A stretch of 64,000 nucleotides of DNA, from NCBI GenBank assembly GCA_029876055.1, contig CM056874.1, positions 6,882,001 to 6,946,000 of the forward strand, written 5' to 3'. The stretch comes from Madurella fahalii. Lineage: Eukaryota > Ascomycota > Sordariomycetes > Sordariales. Each line of letters starts with the position of its first letter. The first letter of the stretch is position 1. Of this stretch, positions 11,817 to 23,253 are shown one piece after another. The notes beneath the pieces were generated by a model, which saw only the letters and a program-made list of their open reading frames with translations, was not told where the DNA came from and did no database searches. Position numbers and translations under genes: made by a program.

Positions 11817-12596
11817 CCTGTCAGCTCTGGTTCAGCTTGTTCGGATTGGCTTTAGGAGCACAAAGATGGAAAGAGAAAGCGCATGAACAGAGTTGGGCGA
11901 CATTACCGCGTCTTGTATGATGCAAGTCTCGCAAGACATTTCTCTGTCTGTTGTTAACCGCAATCACAGAATGAGTGGTTATGAGCAAGTTACCTTAAAC
12001 AGCCATGCGGGAACCTGTGTAGTGTGGGGGTGCAGGCTGCACCAGCAAGCCACATATTAAGGCCACTTATTTTTTAATATATGGGAGCATGCTGACCCAA
12101 GGCCTGAAGACCATGGGTAAAGGGGCGCATCCATTCAAGGCCAGCAACTCCTGGGAAAGCAGCCACAAAGAATGGCATGCACCCCATTCGTCAGTTTTCA
12201 TGTCCAATACCAGGGGCCCAGAACAGGAGCCATTCCGCATCAGCGGTGCGCCCGCATTCAATAAGGTAAGTAGTATGCCGTGCAAGTTCGTGAGGTGCGC
12301 CGTCCAATCGAAACGCAGCAACGATGTTGCATTGCCATTGACATTTTGAGTTACCCCGTACGGCACCCCCCAGATGTCACATGAGGGGTGATGAGCAACC
12401 CCGGCGGGAGTAACCATTAATTCCTAAGTGCCGGGGAAGGGGACGGGTGGAGAGTGGGTGGGCGGTTCAACTTCCAAAGGCACCTCATCAGTTCATTGCA
12501 TTGTCCACCCATTTCAATCATAATACATTCAACCAACTGCCTGTGCCCCAGGTTTTATTACTAATACTGCTACTACTCCTACTCCTACTACTTACC
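11817..12596. other. Divergent intergenic region (ferric reductase / methyltransferase)
   Basis: Shared upstream region of two divergent genes. A CTA/CTC trinucleotide tract at about 12563-12594 sits immediately before the methyltransferase ATG, probably in its 5' UTR. An ATG-started minus frame at 12067-12417 (116 codons) has no recognisable motif. Confidence 0.6.
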
Positions 12597-13388
12597 ATGT
12601 CAAACCCAGAGCAAGCAAAGCGGGAGTACGATGCCTTGGCCGAGGGCTATAATGACTTTTCGCAGACGCCCATCGGGCTGCTCGAATCGCAGCTGATCAA
12701 GATGGCCCTCGGCGACCTTACCGGCCTCACCGTTCTCGACCTGGGGGGCGGCAGCGGTCTTCATGCTCGCGAGGCCATCGACCTAGGGGCTGTTTCTGTG
12801 GACATCGTCGATATCTCGCCCGGCATGATGAAGGTTGCACAGGACATCGAGAAATCCCTGGGCCGCAACGTCATGCGCTTCTTCGAAGGCGACGCCGCCA
12901 AGCCGCTCTCGCATCTGCCGCTCCGCGAGGAAGGCTACGACGTGGTCATGGCCAACTGGGTCTTCAACTTTGCCGAAAGCATCGAGGTGCTGGAGGCCAT
13001 GTTCCGAAACGTCACCACATACCTGAAGAGGGGCGGTCGCTTCGTTGGTGTTCGCGACGCGAACATTAATGTAGACAGCGCCGCCTTGCCGAGCACAGGT
13101 ATAAATGGGAAATACGGCGCGAGGCTGTTATGGGTGAAGCCTCTCCCTGGAGGAGAGCGAGGGTACAAGTATTTCGTCAGGTTGGACAGCCATGTGCCGG
13201 TGGAGTTCGAGGGGTCGTCACTGGAGATTCTCAATTCGGGCTCACCCGAAGTGTATGAAAAAGCTGGGCTGAGCGACATCGAAATCGTCCCGTACGAGAG
13301 CGCAGAGGTGGTGCGGAAGGATCCCGAGTTCTGGAAGGAGTTTCTGGAGCTGCCGTATATGGCTGTTGTCAAGGCCACTAAGAAGTGA
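12597..13388 (+). CDS. Class I SAM-dependent methyltransferase
   Basis: Intronless, 263 aa. The Rossmann SAM-binding motif I is VLDLGGGSG at residues 46-54. Motif II acidic region is VDIVDIS, and the post-II segment DVVMANWVFNFAES matches methyltransferase type 11/25 folds. The substrate cannot be read from sequence. The start is the only in-frame ATG (accATGtca); the frame is open upstream through a poly-Leu tract encoded by the CTA/CTC repeat, but no ATG occurs there. It stands alone, divergent from the ferric reductase, with no neighbouring biosynthetic genes that would indicate a natural-product role. Confidence 0.9.
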   Translation: MSNPEQAKREYDALAEGYNDFSQTPIGLLESQLIKMALGDLTGLTVLDLGGGSGLHAREAIDLGAVSVDIVDISPGMMKVAQDIEKSLGRNVMRFFEGDAAKPLSHLPLREEGYDVVMANWVFNFAESIEVLEAMFRNVTTYLKRGGRFVGVRDANINVDSAALPSTGINGKYGARLLWVKPLPGGERGYKYFVRLDSHVPVEFEGSSLEILNSGSPEVYEKAGLSDIEIVPYESAEVVRKDPEFWKEFLELPYMAVVKATKK

Positions 13389-13703
13389 TTGATCAGAGAG
13401 GTGAGAGGATGCTCAGACTAGGAGTTATTGGACAAATAATTAGTTTCCATTGTCAATGTTTATCCCTCCGTTCGTCTCTGTCTCTTTTTATTCGTTCTTC
13501 TAGCTACGTCCGAGTTTGTCCGGATGCTTGGCCCCTTGTTTGTGGTTTCCGCGAGGGGGCCAGATCTTGGCCAAATCTACCAAAGCAGGCTAGCATAGAT
13601 CGTTGCAATCAATTCAACAGCAATGTAGCTTCGCTCAGATAGCTGTCTCTTTGCGCTATTCAAAACTCTAGAAGTGCCGTCCGGTGGGTGTAATCATTAT
13701 CCG
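13389..13703. other. Convergent 3' intergenic region
   Basis: About 315 bp between the ends of the methyltransferase and the RraA-like gene. I see nothing beyond likely 3' UTRs. Confidence 0.6.
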
Positions 13704-14562
13704 TCACAGTCTGAACCGTTTGCTGGCTTCGGTAAAAGTCATGCCCTCTTGAATAGCGACTGCCATTTTGGAATCTGCTTCGACCTGCTTCGCCATAAGC
13801 AGGAGCGCCCTCTCAGCCAGCTCGCTGGGCAGAACAACAACGCCATTCAGATCTCCGATGAGATAGTCGCCGGGGTTGATGGTCATGTCCTGCTCGTCAG
13901 TCTGCAGCTTGACGGGGACGTTGACAGCAGCAACCTTGAGCAGCTGGGCAGGAGGGGCAGTGCCCACGTCACGAGCAAATACCTAACCCGATCCTTCAGT
14001 GTCTCTTGATTTCACAAGGGGGCCGTAACGCTACTCACGGGGTAGTTGAGACCTCTCTGCTCTTCCAAATCCCGAAAGCGCCCGTCAATGACGGATCCGG
14101 CGGCACCGCTAGCCTTGGCGCGAGCCGACATCAGGCCCCCATAGACAGCGTTTGGCGTTTTGGGCGGGCAGGAGACGAAGACTACGGCACCAGCGGGGAC
14201 CGAGTCGATCTGATATGTCGTCTAAGCTTCGAGAAGTTCACGTCTTGGAAGTAAGACTGGGGAATAAACTGACATAGTGGGTTGGGTGTTTTGGTTTCGG
14301 GTCGTCTAACGGCACATATTGAACGGTATACGCTGGGCCGGCAATCTTGGTAGGTCCGTCCTGGCGCTGCGGCGACCACATGCTGAGTCCGGAGAGGAAG
14401 CCGCCGTTGGGAAATCGAAGCTTGCACAATGCGTCCGAGACATCACATCTACGAGCTTCTATATGAGTGATGGCACATCAGACACAGGAGATTGATCTTG
14501 GCCACCTACGTTGTGTACTCTCGCAACGCCTTGACAATGGGGTCTTCCTGTGAGTTTGCCAT
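13704..14562 (-). CDS. RraA-like / HMG-CHA aldolase-fold protein
   Basis: Predicted 225 aa from exons 14562-14510, 14448-14274, 14209-14039 and 13982-13704. The N-terminus is MANSQEDPIVKALREYTT then CDVSDALCKLRFPNGG. Core family motifs are GPAYTVQYVP, DSVPAGAVVFVSCPP, YGGLMSARAKASGAAGSV with IDGRFRD (metal and substrate loop), and GDYLIGDLNGVVVLP near the end. Relatives are 4-hydroxy-4-methyl-2-oxoglutarate aldolases or oxaloacetate decarboxylases that need a divalent metal; the fungal copies are mostly uncharacterised. Introns are 61, 64 and 56 nt, with the second using a weaker GTCAGT donor. The length is normal and all frames join cleanly. Confidence 0.88.
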
Positions 14563-16719
14563 GATGGACAACCACCGCTGCTTGGGGAACCGAGGTTCAA
14601 AAGACTTGATTGCGGATGAGCACAGGCTGAGACGGTGCGCGCTAAACGGAGCGCTGACTCGGACCGATGCCGCAATTAATCGATTAGACGTTCCAAAAGC
14701 CTTCGGAGGCATAAGAATCAGCCAGATTCGTTTGTTTTCTCGGTAGCTGTTTGGCAGCCGAGCGGATGATGCAATCCATCCCATCTCGCTCGACTTGGCA
14801 GTTGGCATGTGGAAGTGGGGCCGTTGAACCGATCCGGAGCCGGGCCGCACCGGCGCCCACCAGCCACGCAATGCGCCCGAGTTTGCATCGTCCAGCTCAT
14901 CTCGGCAGCGTTACCGAGAATCAAAGCAAGCGGCGATCCTTAGGGGCGCGTATCAGGCCGGTGACGGATATTTCAGCAAACAAATACGGCGCGTTTCGGA
15001 GGCGCGGATAGACCGGGTCATCAGCCAGGGTTTGCCGTTCCCCTGCGCACAGATTTCCAGCGACTGAGAATCGACGGCATCGCCGCCATGCTAGGCCCGT
15101 CAAGGGCAAATTGTGTCAACAGCGAGGCGTGATTGGGCGATAGCCGACCTGCGCCGCACTACGCGTATGTGTAGTGTACGTGCGGAGGCAATCGGATCTC
15201 GCACCAGTCCCTTGGTGCCGGATTAGCCTGGCCTCAGATGGATCCTGGCCGTGAAGGACTGGATGGGGGCCAGGTGACAGGCGGGCAGCTGACTCGAGCG
15301 TATGTACTGTACAGTACATATACAAGTAGTAGAGAGGGTGTGATGGTGGGACAACCCAATTTACATACTGCATTGCATCCGCGGAGGGAGAATCCGAGAC
15401 ATGCTACTGCAAGGCACACAGCTCGTCAATCAGGGACTCGCGGATTGAAGTGACACATCTGGGGTGAAAAAGCGGATTCCTAACGGTAATTACTCCCCGC
15501 TTGCGTTTTGCGAGCCGCGACCCGTATGTCAGCAGTACCCGCTTGTTCTGACGGCCCAGCCACGGCGAAATGGCCTTGTCAAGCATGAAAGTCGGGAGCC
15601 CCGACCCGAAAATACAATTACGGCGCTGCGTATTCGGTGGGGCGCGATGTTGTCGAGTGCTGGAGTAAGCGGCTGGGCCATTCCATTTTCTCCCACCCCC
15701 CCCTTTTTTTTTTTTTACCTCCTCTTTGGTCTTGCCCTATCAAGACTTGCACACTACTCTGGCGGTTCCGGGAGGGTTGGGGAAAGCAGGATTACGACGG
15801 CAGTTTTTGGCGTGCCACGGAAGCGGGAAGCTTGCGGTTGCAACACAATGTTTTTAGCAGGGGATATGTGTCTGCCCCGCAATCGTGGCTCCCAGGCCTT
15901 TGTCCCGTCCGACACCCGCCGGGCTGCGTTCTTCTCTGTCGCTAAAATGGGGAAAGGAAAAAGGAAACCCCACTAGTTTATGAGCCCAATGCGGCTTACT
16001 ACGAAGGTATATAGGCCATCCTTCCAGTATGGCATGGCAACCACGTAGTGGAGTATACTGTACTATGATAAGCGCCCTTAATCAATTCTGAACTGGATGC
16101 GATGCAACATAGCGGCCCAGCTTCCAAGGGGGGATCCCAGCTGAATGTTTGAAGCAGCCCGAACCAAGCCCACAGCTAGCCCAGAGCAGTGGGCTGGCCC
16201 CAATTAACCGAGTTCCACGGTGCCTGCAACTGAGGCGGCCCTGCTCGCCCGGCACCCCCCAGCCTTACCCGAAAAAAAGCGATCAGGCCTTGGCGGCAGT
16301 GCCTCGATGTCGCAGGCCAGAGACGGGGACCAGCCTGTTGCCGCCGGGCTGACATGTTCTTCCTCGTCTTCCCGAATTTCTTCATCGTAAACGGCATTTG
16401 GTCGCAATCATCGACAGTCCCCGTCGGGATTCTTGGAACACCAAAGCCGCCTGTCCAACGTTCCGAACCTGTTGTGGCGATCTCATCCATCCCCACGCGG
16501 GCGCTGACGAAACCCCTCCTCCGCAAAGCCTCACTAAGGCTGTACTGCCCCAAAGCAGGAGCACCAAAAGTTCACCAGATAAACAGAAATCCCCGCCCGT
16601 CCCGCTGCGGGCAAAAGCGCCATGCGGAGGTAGCCCTTCGCTTCGTAGCAGGGCGAAACATCGTATTGATTGAGCCGGGCTCCTTCGTTTTGGTCACTTT
16701 CTTCCTCTGACCCGCCGCC
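14563..16719. other. Divergent intergenic region, about 2.2 kb
   Basis: Upstream DNA of the RraA-like gene (minus) and the single-pass membrane protein (plus). It contains a perfect 20-bp palindrome at 15301-15320, a C-run then T13 at 15704-15716, and scattered short frames without motifs. No gene is supported. Confidence 0.6.
15301..15320. repeat. Perfect 20-bp palindrome
   Basis: TATGTACTGTACAGTACATA equals its own reverse complement. The 14-bp core GTACTGTACAGTAC recurs exactly at 23553-23566, and partial copies lie at 16056-16063 and 25729-25760. Confidence 0.9.
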
Positions 16720-18283
16720 ATGTCCCCGCCATTTCGAATACACGTCCCGGTCTATGTGCCACTTGCTAGCGACGGGGTTAATGCCCTGGCACCGACGCTG
16801 TGGCGCCGTCAAAACGGAGAGGATTCCGGGAGAGGGGGTCCAAAGCCAGGCCATGTGAGCAAGGGATCAACCACCATCGTTACGCCTGCTCCAGTCACAC
16901 TAACTACGTTACTCATAGATCGCCGTTTTTGTTGTCGCGGCCATTGCCGGTACTATCATTATCATCCTTATACTACGCTACCTCTACCGGAGGAGACGCC
17001 GTGCCACCCATACCTACCAGCCGGCGGAGCCCGACGACGACTCGCCCACCACACGCCAGATTAACCGACAAAACCAGGAAAACCTAGACGACGCATTAAC
17101 AGAAGCCCAGGCGCGGAACGGCAGCAACAATGGGCAGACGCGATCCACAACCGATGCCGGAGTGGACCGCACCACCTCAGTCCGCAGCGTCATGACACTC
17201 CCGGTATACCGACCAAAGGCTACCGAAAACGAGCAGGTGCTCGGCCGCGAGGGCGAGCGCGACGGGATCGACGTCGTCGTGGAGATGCCCTCAGCCGAGC
17301 AGGAGGAAGCCCTGCGCGACGAGGAGATGGAAGCGCTCTACCAGATTCGAGCCGCCCGACGGCGTCAAATCGCGGATCGCGAAGAGAGACAACGCCTCCG
17401 CCGCGAAGCGCGCCAGGCCAACGACGTGGTAGCGCTGCGCGAGCTCCGCGAACGGGCGCGGAACCGCGCAACCCAGAATGCGGCCGAAATCGAAGAGCTC
17501 CGCCACGAACACGACCGCATCCGAGAAACCCGCCAGCGCGTCGTCAGCAGCGTGTCGTACGCCGACGTGGGCATCGCCCGCGCAGACGGCACGCGCATCC
17601 GCGCCAACAGCACCGACAGCAACGAGCGGGTCGGCCTGCTCAGCGACGCGGCCAGCATCGCCGCCGACAGCAACAGCCTGTTCCACCGCCGGGACCGGAG
17701 CGCGAGCGCGAGCCTCAGCATCGACACGTCGCGCAGCCTCCACGACCGGCCCGAGAGCCCGGCGCTCACCATCGGCGGGAGCCCCTACGCGCTTGGACGG
17801 CCGCGTTCGCGCGCAAATTCGGCCGCGACGACGACCCCGCGCATTCTCAGCGCCACGACGACCCCGCGCGCGGGCTCGAGCCCGGAGATTATCGACGCCG
17901 AAGAGGACCTGGGCGACGCCGGATTCCCCCCTCCGCCCGGGTACGACGAGGTAAGCCTGGACGACATAACGCCCATGCACTCGCGCCGCGGCTCCGTGGT
18001 GTCTGCGGTATCCGGCGGACGAACCAGCCCCTATCCGGAGCCACCTCCGGACTATCCCGGCCCCAGCCCCGTCCCCAGCCCGGGCCTCCCAGGAGGGCCG
18101 GGACAGGCGAGGAATAGCCGGCTGTCGGCGCACATGGAGGATCTGGCGGCCCAGGTACAGACAGAGAGGGAAGGGGAAGGGGAAGGACAAGGAGAGGGGT
18201 CGCAGGACGTGCAGAGGCTGCCGAGTCTGAGGCTGCGTCAGGTGCCGCAGATTGTTATCGAGCCATCGAGCGCGAGGCCTTGA
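16720..18283 (+). CDS. Fungal single-pass membrane protein with Arg-rich coiled coil and disordered tail
   Basis: Predicted 499 aa from exons 16720-16854 and 16919-18283. The start has a textbook context (gccgccATGtcc). The intron (64 nt) has donor GTGAGC and branch CACTAAC. Right after the junction lies one hydrophobic helix, AVFVVAAIAGTIIIILILRY (residues about 47-67), followed by YRRRRR, which predicts a cytosolic C-terminus. Residues about 170-260 are a highly charged Arg/Glu coiled coil. The remainder is Ser/Pro-rich and disordered, with a PPPGYDE and PEPPPDYPGP motif region (PPxY-like, possible WW-domain or arrestin-ubiquitin ligase contact). No enzymatic domain is visible. I recognise it only as a conserved fungal hypothetical. 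Confidence 0.8.
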
Positions 18284-21200
18284 CGCCGGGGCATACATAG
18301 GTGGAGGAGGCAGGCGATTAAAAAGACCATTACTTGAGAAATGAGCGTTACGATATGAGGAGGTTTCTATAAAAAAAGAAACGGGACGGTGGGAGGTTTG
18401 GAAGTTTGGGTATGTAATGGGGGAGCGTGGCATGGTTGTGAGGAGGGTAGTGTCGGGTGGTTGGTTGGTTGGTGGATGGATACCCTGGAGAGGATTTCGA
18501 GACAGACACGGCGTGCGCACATTTGTACGTTGGTTCCACTGATATTTTTACTGCTTTACCGAGGAGTACTGGAGAGTTGGCGAAAAGGGGAGTCTAGGGA
18601 GTTCGAGTCGACATGGTTGGAGTTGTTGGGAATCTAATGTCTTTTGGTGGCCCGAGAAGGACAGCACTGGTAGCAATCATTCTTGGATCATCCTTAGTCT
18701 CCTTGCTTTGCCTATTCCTCTTCATGACAGCCAGGTTTTGGGTTAGTCGGTGCGTTGCTTGCTGCTTCGAGGGCCATCCGATGCTCAATAGCTTTTGACA
18801 GATAAGTACCGAGATGCCAGGGAACCATATGGGAACTCGTTGTATAATTAATGAGTTCCAGCATCTGATCCGGTGGTCCGGATCGCTTATTACCTAGCGG
18901 GGAAAGCTCTTCCGGGATTCTGCTGGGATTTGTAGTGGGAGTTCTCTTAGTGCCGTCTCGTATCCTCAATCCGAACTTGTATGGTTGGATATCGGGAGAA
19001 GGCTTTGCCAACTACTTCCCCCTAACTTCATCTGGCACTAAACCAACCTCTCTACTCCGCCACTCAAACCCTACAGTATTTTTAATTCTGACATTCAACT
19101 TCCCTCGCCTTGCATCATGTTATCACATCGTCCTAAATTACGACGATCCTATTTAAAATATGATTCTCTTTCTATGTATTGCCGTCGCGATCTGGGTAGT
19201 TTGAGACTCTGGCAGTCCCGGGGGGCTTTCCCCTTCCCCAATGTCTACGTTCAATGTCTGCTGACGGTTGAACATTGTCGAATTGCTGTGAACTAACATT
19301 CGTAGTAATGAGGCAGTACGTCGTCCTTACTGTTGAATTCTCACTTCTTACGAAAACCACAGATATCCTTTCTACTGTATGACTGGTCTATGCTGCGGCA
19401 ACACACAAATCTGCCCTCGTGCACGGCTGGAACTATAATTATTTTCGTGGTACCGCGCCAGCTCCTCCAGTTTCAAGTTCTAGGTTTCAACATTACAAGT
19501 AACGTAACTTCCCCCAAGCCTTCATTAGCCGTACCACATCCGTCTTTTATTTATACCGAAAGGGCGTGAATACGCATTGTCACCAACTACCGCTCCCATT
19601 ACTACTCAGAATATCAAAACTCACTTGAGACACCCCAGTAACATTCGGCATCTCAAGCAATCTCGGAGGCCCCACAGAAACTAATGCGAGGGGGAAAACA
19701 GACCAGTTCACTAGATCCGGTCTCTACCGTGTTTAAACTATGGGCTCAACGGAAAACCCGGCGTTGGACCAGCCCTTAATACCTGAGTTGGCGCAAATGC
19801 CTGTTCGAGGCTTCTCAGAGAAGGAGTTTGCATGCCAGATAACTACAGTTCCAAGCTTGGATAGAGAAAAGGGGGAGCTAAGAAAACAAGATTTGAACAT
19901 GAAGAGCGATGGCATACAATATGCGAACGGCAAGGGGCCGCGTTCAGCTGAGGAGGCCAGATTCCGGATGGACATCATACCTGAAGTCCATCTCGGCTAC
20001 TTCAAAGTGAATACGAATCAGAACTATGGCGGACCTCATAGAGGGCATCCCGGTCCGTTTATCGCCTGTCAAGACCGAGGTTGAGCCCGCCAACAAAAAG
20101 ACAGCGAAACGGGAGAGGACAGTAAATTCAAAAGTCCCAATAGATCGTGGATGAAGAGCCGTCCTCCGACTCGATGGGGAGTCGCTTGTGAAAAAGCGCC
20201 ACCTTCGTGGACCTGCCGAGGCTAGGTCGGTTGACAATGCCAGGAACATACTGGCTATACTTACTCATCACACAGCACCAAACAATCACCATTCCCGGAT
20301 CTACCGGCGCCACCGATGGCGCGATCATGGATGCCTCCTACATGATGCATCGGCTGCCAGCCACGGGACATGACGGGCACGTCCTTGCAAACATGAATGG
20401 GCAATGTCCAAGGAGGATAACGAACATAGTGAAAACGCATCCGTAGGATTGGATTAGGGCGGCGAAACCAACATGATCTCGCCGGTTCGAGTTGCACCAA
20501 CTGCCCCGCTGTTTAACAACATCGGACATCTTAGGTACATAACTTAGCTCAACGAAGATGTATGTATATCAACTCACTGATGTGGGCATTGGTGTCGTCA
20601 GAGATTCGGAATATTGCGACGACATGTGGCTAGTGTAAGCATTAGTTACCGCCGCGATACATGTCAACTTAGGGTTCAATTTGCCACGATCTTATTAAGT
20701 CAGGTAATCGAATATTAAGCTGTTGCAAAAGCGGAACCGCAATTGCAGAGCAGCAATTGCACCTTAAGTGTCACATAAGCTATGTCCAAAAATAGCATTG
20801 AATCTTCAGTCCGACAGGCGAGTAGGGAACCCGCCTTTTCCTGAAAAGTACTAATTCGTAAAACGCCGAGATAGGCCTGCGACTTTGACCAGGGTTGGCT
20901 CACTCCCCCAGCCCCCCCGTGCCAACCACATAACTAGCTGCAAACGTCTTTGTTTCGGATTTCAGAAGCCTCAACGCCGGCAGAGTGCGGCTTCGCAACA
21001 ACCGGCCGACTTCCGAGCCGGTGCTTGGCGGGTCCGGGGGCGGAGTCACCCCGGCCGGCCAACTCCGCATGCACGTGAAGAGATGGCGGACCTGGCCGGC
21101 ATCGTGGTACCGCGGAAGAGGACGGTGTTTAGTAACGCTATGTTCAACATCACTGAACAGAAGAACCCACAGTGGGGCGGGGATCGGGAACTGTCATCCT

Positions 21201-21888
21201 GCAAGCAGCTCGGCAGATGGTACGGCATCCGCTTTAGCGGCCATTGACGAGGCACCTGTTGGTTCATCTCTTCTCGATTCCGTCAGGAATTGTAATCAGC
21301 CTCCGAGCTTAGGGCATCTGTTCCAAGTGAGTCAGGTTGCATAGAATCGCCACTTCGGAATGCCGAGTAGAACGAGAACCGCCATGGGTGCAATGTTCGG
21401 TAGCGGAGAGTGGAGGCGCCATTCCTTCTTTGCCGTGCATGGATCGTGGTCTCCATCGCCCCCAGCGCATGCTAGGCCTGGTTGCGGTTACGAAGCCGCG
21501 GCGGAGGCGGGGAAGAACTGCAACCTTACGCCCTGATTATACCCGAGCAGGACCCAGGTTGATCCATCATCAGCTAAAAATTTACTGGGGCTTTGGTGTC
21601 GTGTTTGACTCGATAAAAGGGGGCCATATCCCCAAATCCATCTGGGCAGCGGAACGAATCTTGCCGCGACTAAGGAGCCCAGCCCTCACCTTCATCACAT
21701 ATTGCGTTCAAGGCGAAATTCAAGTCAAAGGGAAAGAGGTTATTGACGCGTAACCACCCATCTCTGTTTTACCACTTGATATCTACGATACCGCCATCTC
21801 TGGTCCATCCAAACCACGGGTTTTTGAGAGCCACGTCTGTGGCAAGGTTCGCAAGGCCCAGGGGGGGCCGATCGGGCCTGGTGTAACA
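18284..21888. other. Long intergenic region, about 3.6 kb, no supportable gene
   Basis: Moderately AT-rich, especially 19000-20700, with only short frames. An ATG-started 114-codon frame at 19740-20084 has no recognisable domain. A 6-bp inverted CGG half-site pair (CGGAGT at 21041, ACTCCG at 21062) lies upstream of the MFS transporter. Old repeat remnants are possible but I cannot name any. Confidence 0.55.
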
Positions 21889-23253
21889 ATGGGGAAGGTC
21901 GGCGAAACAACATACACCTCCGAGTCGGATCGGGCAGAAGCGGCATCATCCATCGAGGTCCAAAACGACAAGGCCGCCGGCGCCGGTGCCGGTGCCGGCG
22001 CGGTCCCCCCGGCAACTTCGGAGCCTGAAGATCCCACGCCGGATCAGGTACCGGATGGCGGCATCACTGCTTGGCTGCAGGTCGTCGGTTCGGCGGCCAT
22101 CTTGGTCAACACCTGGGGTGTGATCAATACCTTTGGCGTGTTCCAAGCGTACTATGAAACAGACCTGCTCCGGGCGCATTCTTCGTCGGCAATCTCATGG
22201 ATCGGCTCCGCCCAGGGAGCACTGCTGTTTCTGGTAGGCGTGCTTGCCGGGCCGCTCTATGATGCAGGATACTTCAGGGCGATGCTGCTGAGCGGTCTGT
22301 TCCTCATTGTCCTAGGACAGTTTATGACCTCGCTCTGTATCGCGTACTGGCAGGTGCTGCTAGCACAGGGCATCACCATGGGCATCGGCATGGGCCTGAC
22401 CTTCTTGCCCTCTACCGCCATCCTGGCCCAGTACTTTTCGAAGCGCCGGGCCTTAGCCATTGGCATCGCCAGCGCCGGGTCTCCCGTCTCGGGCACCATC
22501 TTTCCCATAATCTTCAGCCGGCTGCAACCCTCGGTCGGGTTCGGTTGGGCAACCCGCATCATTGCCTTCATCCTTCTTGGCACCTCGGCCATTCCTATCG
22601 CCTTTATGCGAACGCGCGTCCCCCCGACGGGTAAGGCCCGCGCAATCATCGACAGGAGCGCGCTTCACGATGCCCCGTTTCTTTGTTTCGTGGTCGGGGG
22701 CCTCTTTGCCTTCCTCGCGCTCTATGTCCCGTTCTTCTACATCACGTTGTTCGCAACTTCGCACCGGGTAGTCGCGGAAAGCTTCGCCCCATATCTGGTG
22801 ACACTGCTCAACGTTGGATCCATCTTCGGCCGTCTAATCCCCAACGCGCTTGCCGACCGCTGGGGATGCCTGAACGTCATCATGGTGTGTACATTTTGCA
22901 GCGCCGTCTTGGTGTTTGCCTGGCCGGGAATACGCGACCTTGGTGGCTCCGTGGTGTACGCACTGCTCTACGGCGCCTTTTCCGGCGGCGTGGTCAGCAT
23001 CATTCCCAGTGTCATTGTCGGGCTTTCTCCAGATATGGGGCGCGTGGGGACACGGATGGGCATGAGCTTCGTGGTGTCGGGCGTAGCCATCCTCACAGGG
23101 ACCCCGATCGCCGGCGCGATTCTGGGGAATGAAACGGATGCCGAATGGTTGGGGACGATGTTATACTCGGCGTTTGGGCTTCTACTGGCAACCTTGTTAT
23201 ATGCCACGTCGAGGTTTCTGTTGTATAGGGAGAGGAGGAGCTGGAAGGCGTGA
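21889..23253 (+). CDS. MFS transporter, monocarboxylate-permease (MCT/SLC16-like) family
   Basis: Intronless, 454 aa. The cytosolic N-terminus is acidic with an Ala/Gly run. The MCT signature PDGGITAWLQVVGSAAILVN opens helix 1 (about residues 56-80), followed by WGVINTFGVFQAYYETDLL. Twelve hydrophobic segments can be counted, split by a central loop at about residues 240-260. FSKRRALAIGIASAGSP is the conserved helix 5 region. Fungal members move monocarboxylates, riboflavin, sugars or secondary metabolites; the substrate here is unknown. The ATG context is caATGggg. It stands alone with no adjacent pathway genes. Confidence 0.92.
   Translation: MGKVGETTYTSESDRAEAASSIEVQNDKAAGAGAGAGAVPPATSEPEDPTPDQVPDGGITAWLQVVGSAAILVNTWGVINTFGVFQAYYETDLLRAHSSSAISWIGSAQGALLFLVGVLAGPLYDAGYFRAMLLSGLFLIVLGQFMTSLCIAYWQVLLAQGITMGIGMGLTFLPSTAILAQYFSKRRALAIGIASAGSPVSGTIFPIIFSRLQPSVGFGWATRIIAFILLGTSAIPIAFMRTRVPPTGKARAIIDRSALHDAPFLCFVVGGLFAFLALYVPFFYITLFATSHRVVAESFAPYLVTLLNVGSIFGRLIPNALADRWGCLNVIMVCTFCSAVLVFAWPGIRDLGGSVVYALLYGAFSGGVVSIIPSVIVGLSPDMGRVGTRMGMSFVVSGVAILTGTPIAGAILGNETDAEWLGTMLYSAFGLLLATLLYATSRFLLYRERRSWKA

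Noticed and set aside
12067..12417. ATG-started minus frame of 116 codons
   Set aside because: No motif, lies in the methyltransferase upstream region, and nothing supports transcription.
9497..13388. Ferric reductase plus methyltransferase as a biosynthetic cluster
   Set aside because: No core synthase (PKS, NRPS, terpene, siderophore) nearby; ordinary divergent neighbours.
17291..18520. 409-codon minus-strand frame
   Set aside because: Antisense shadow of the membrane-protein exon, whose plus frame has a helix, strong Kozak start and good splice sites.
19740..20084. ATG-started 114-codon plus frame
   Set aside because: No recognisable domain or splice partners in an AT-rich gene-free region; possible but unsupported.
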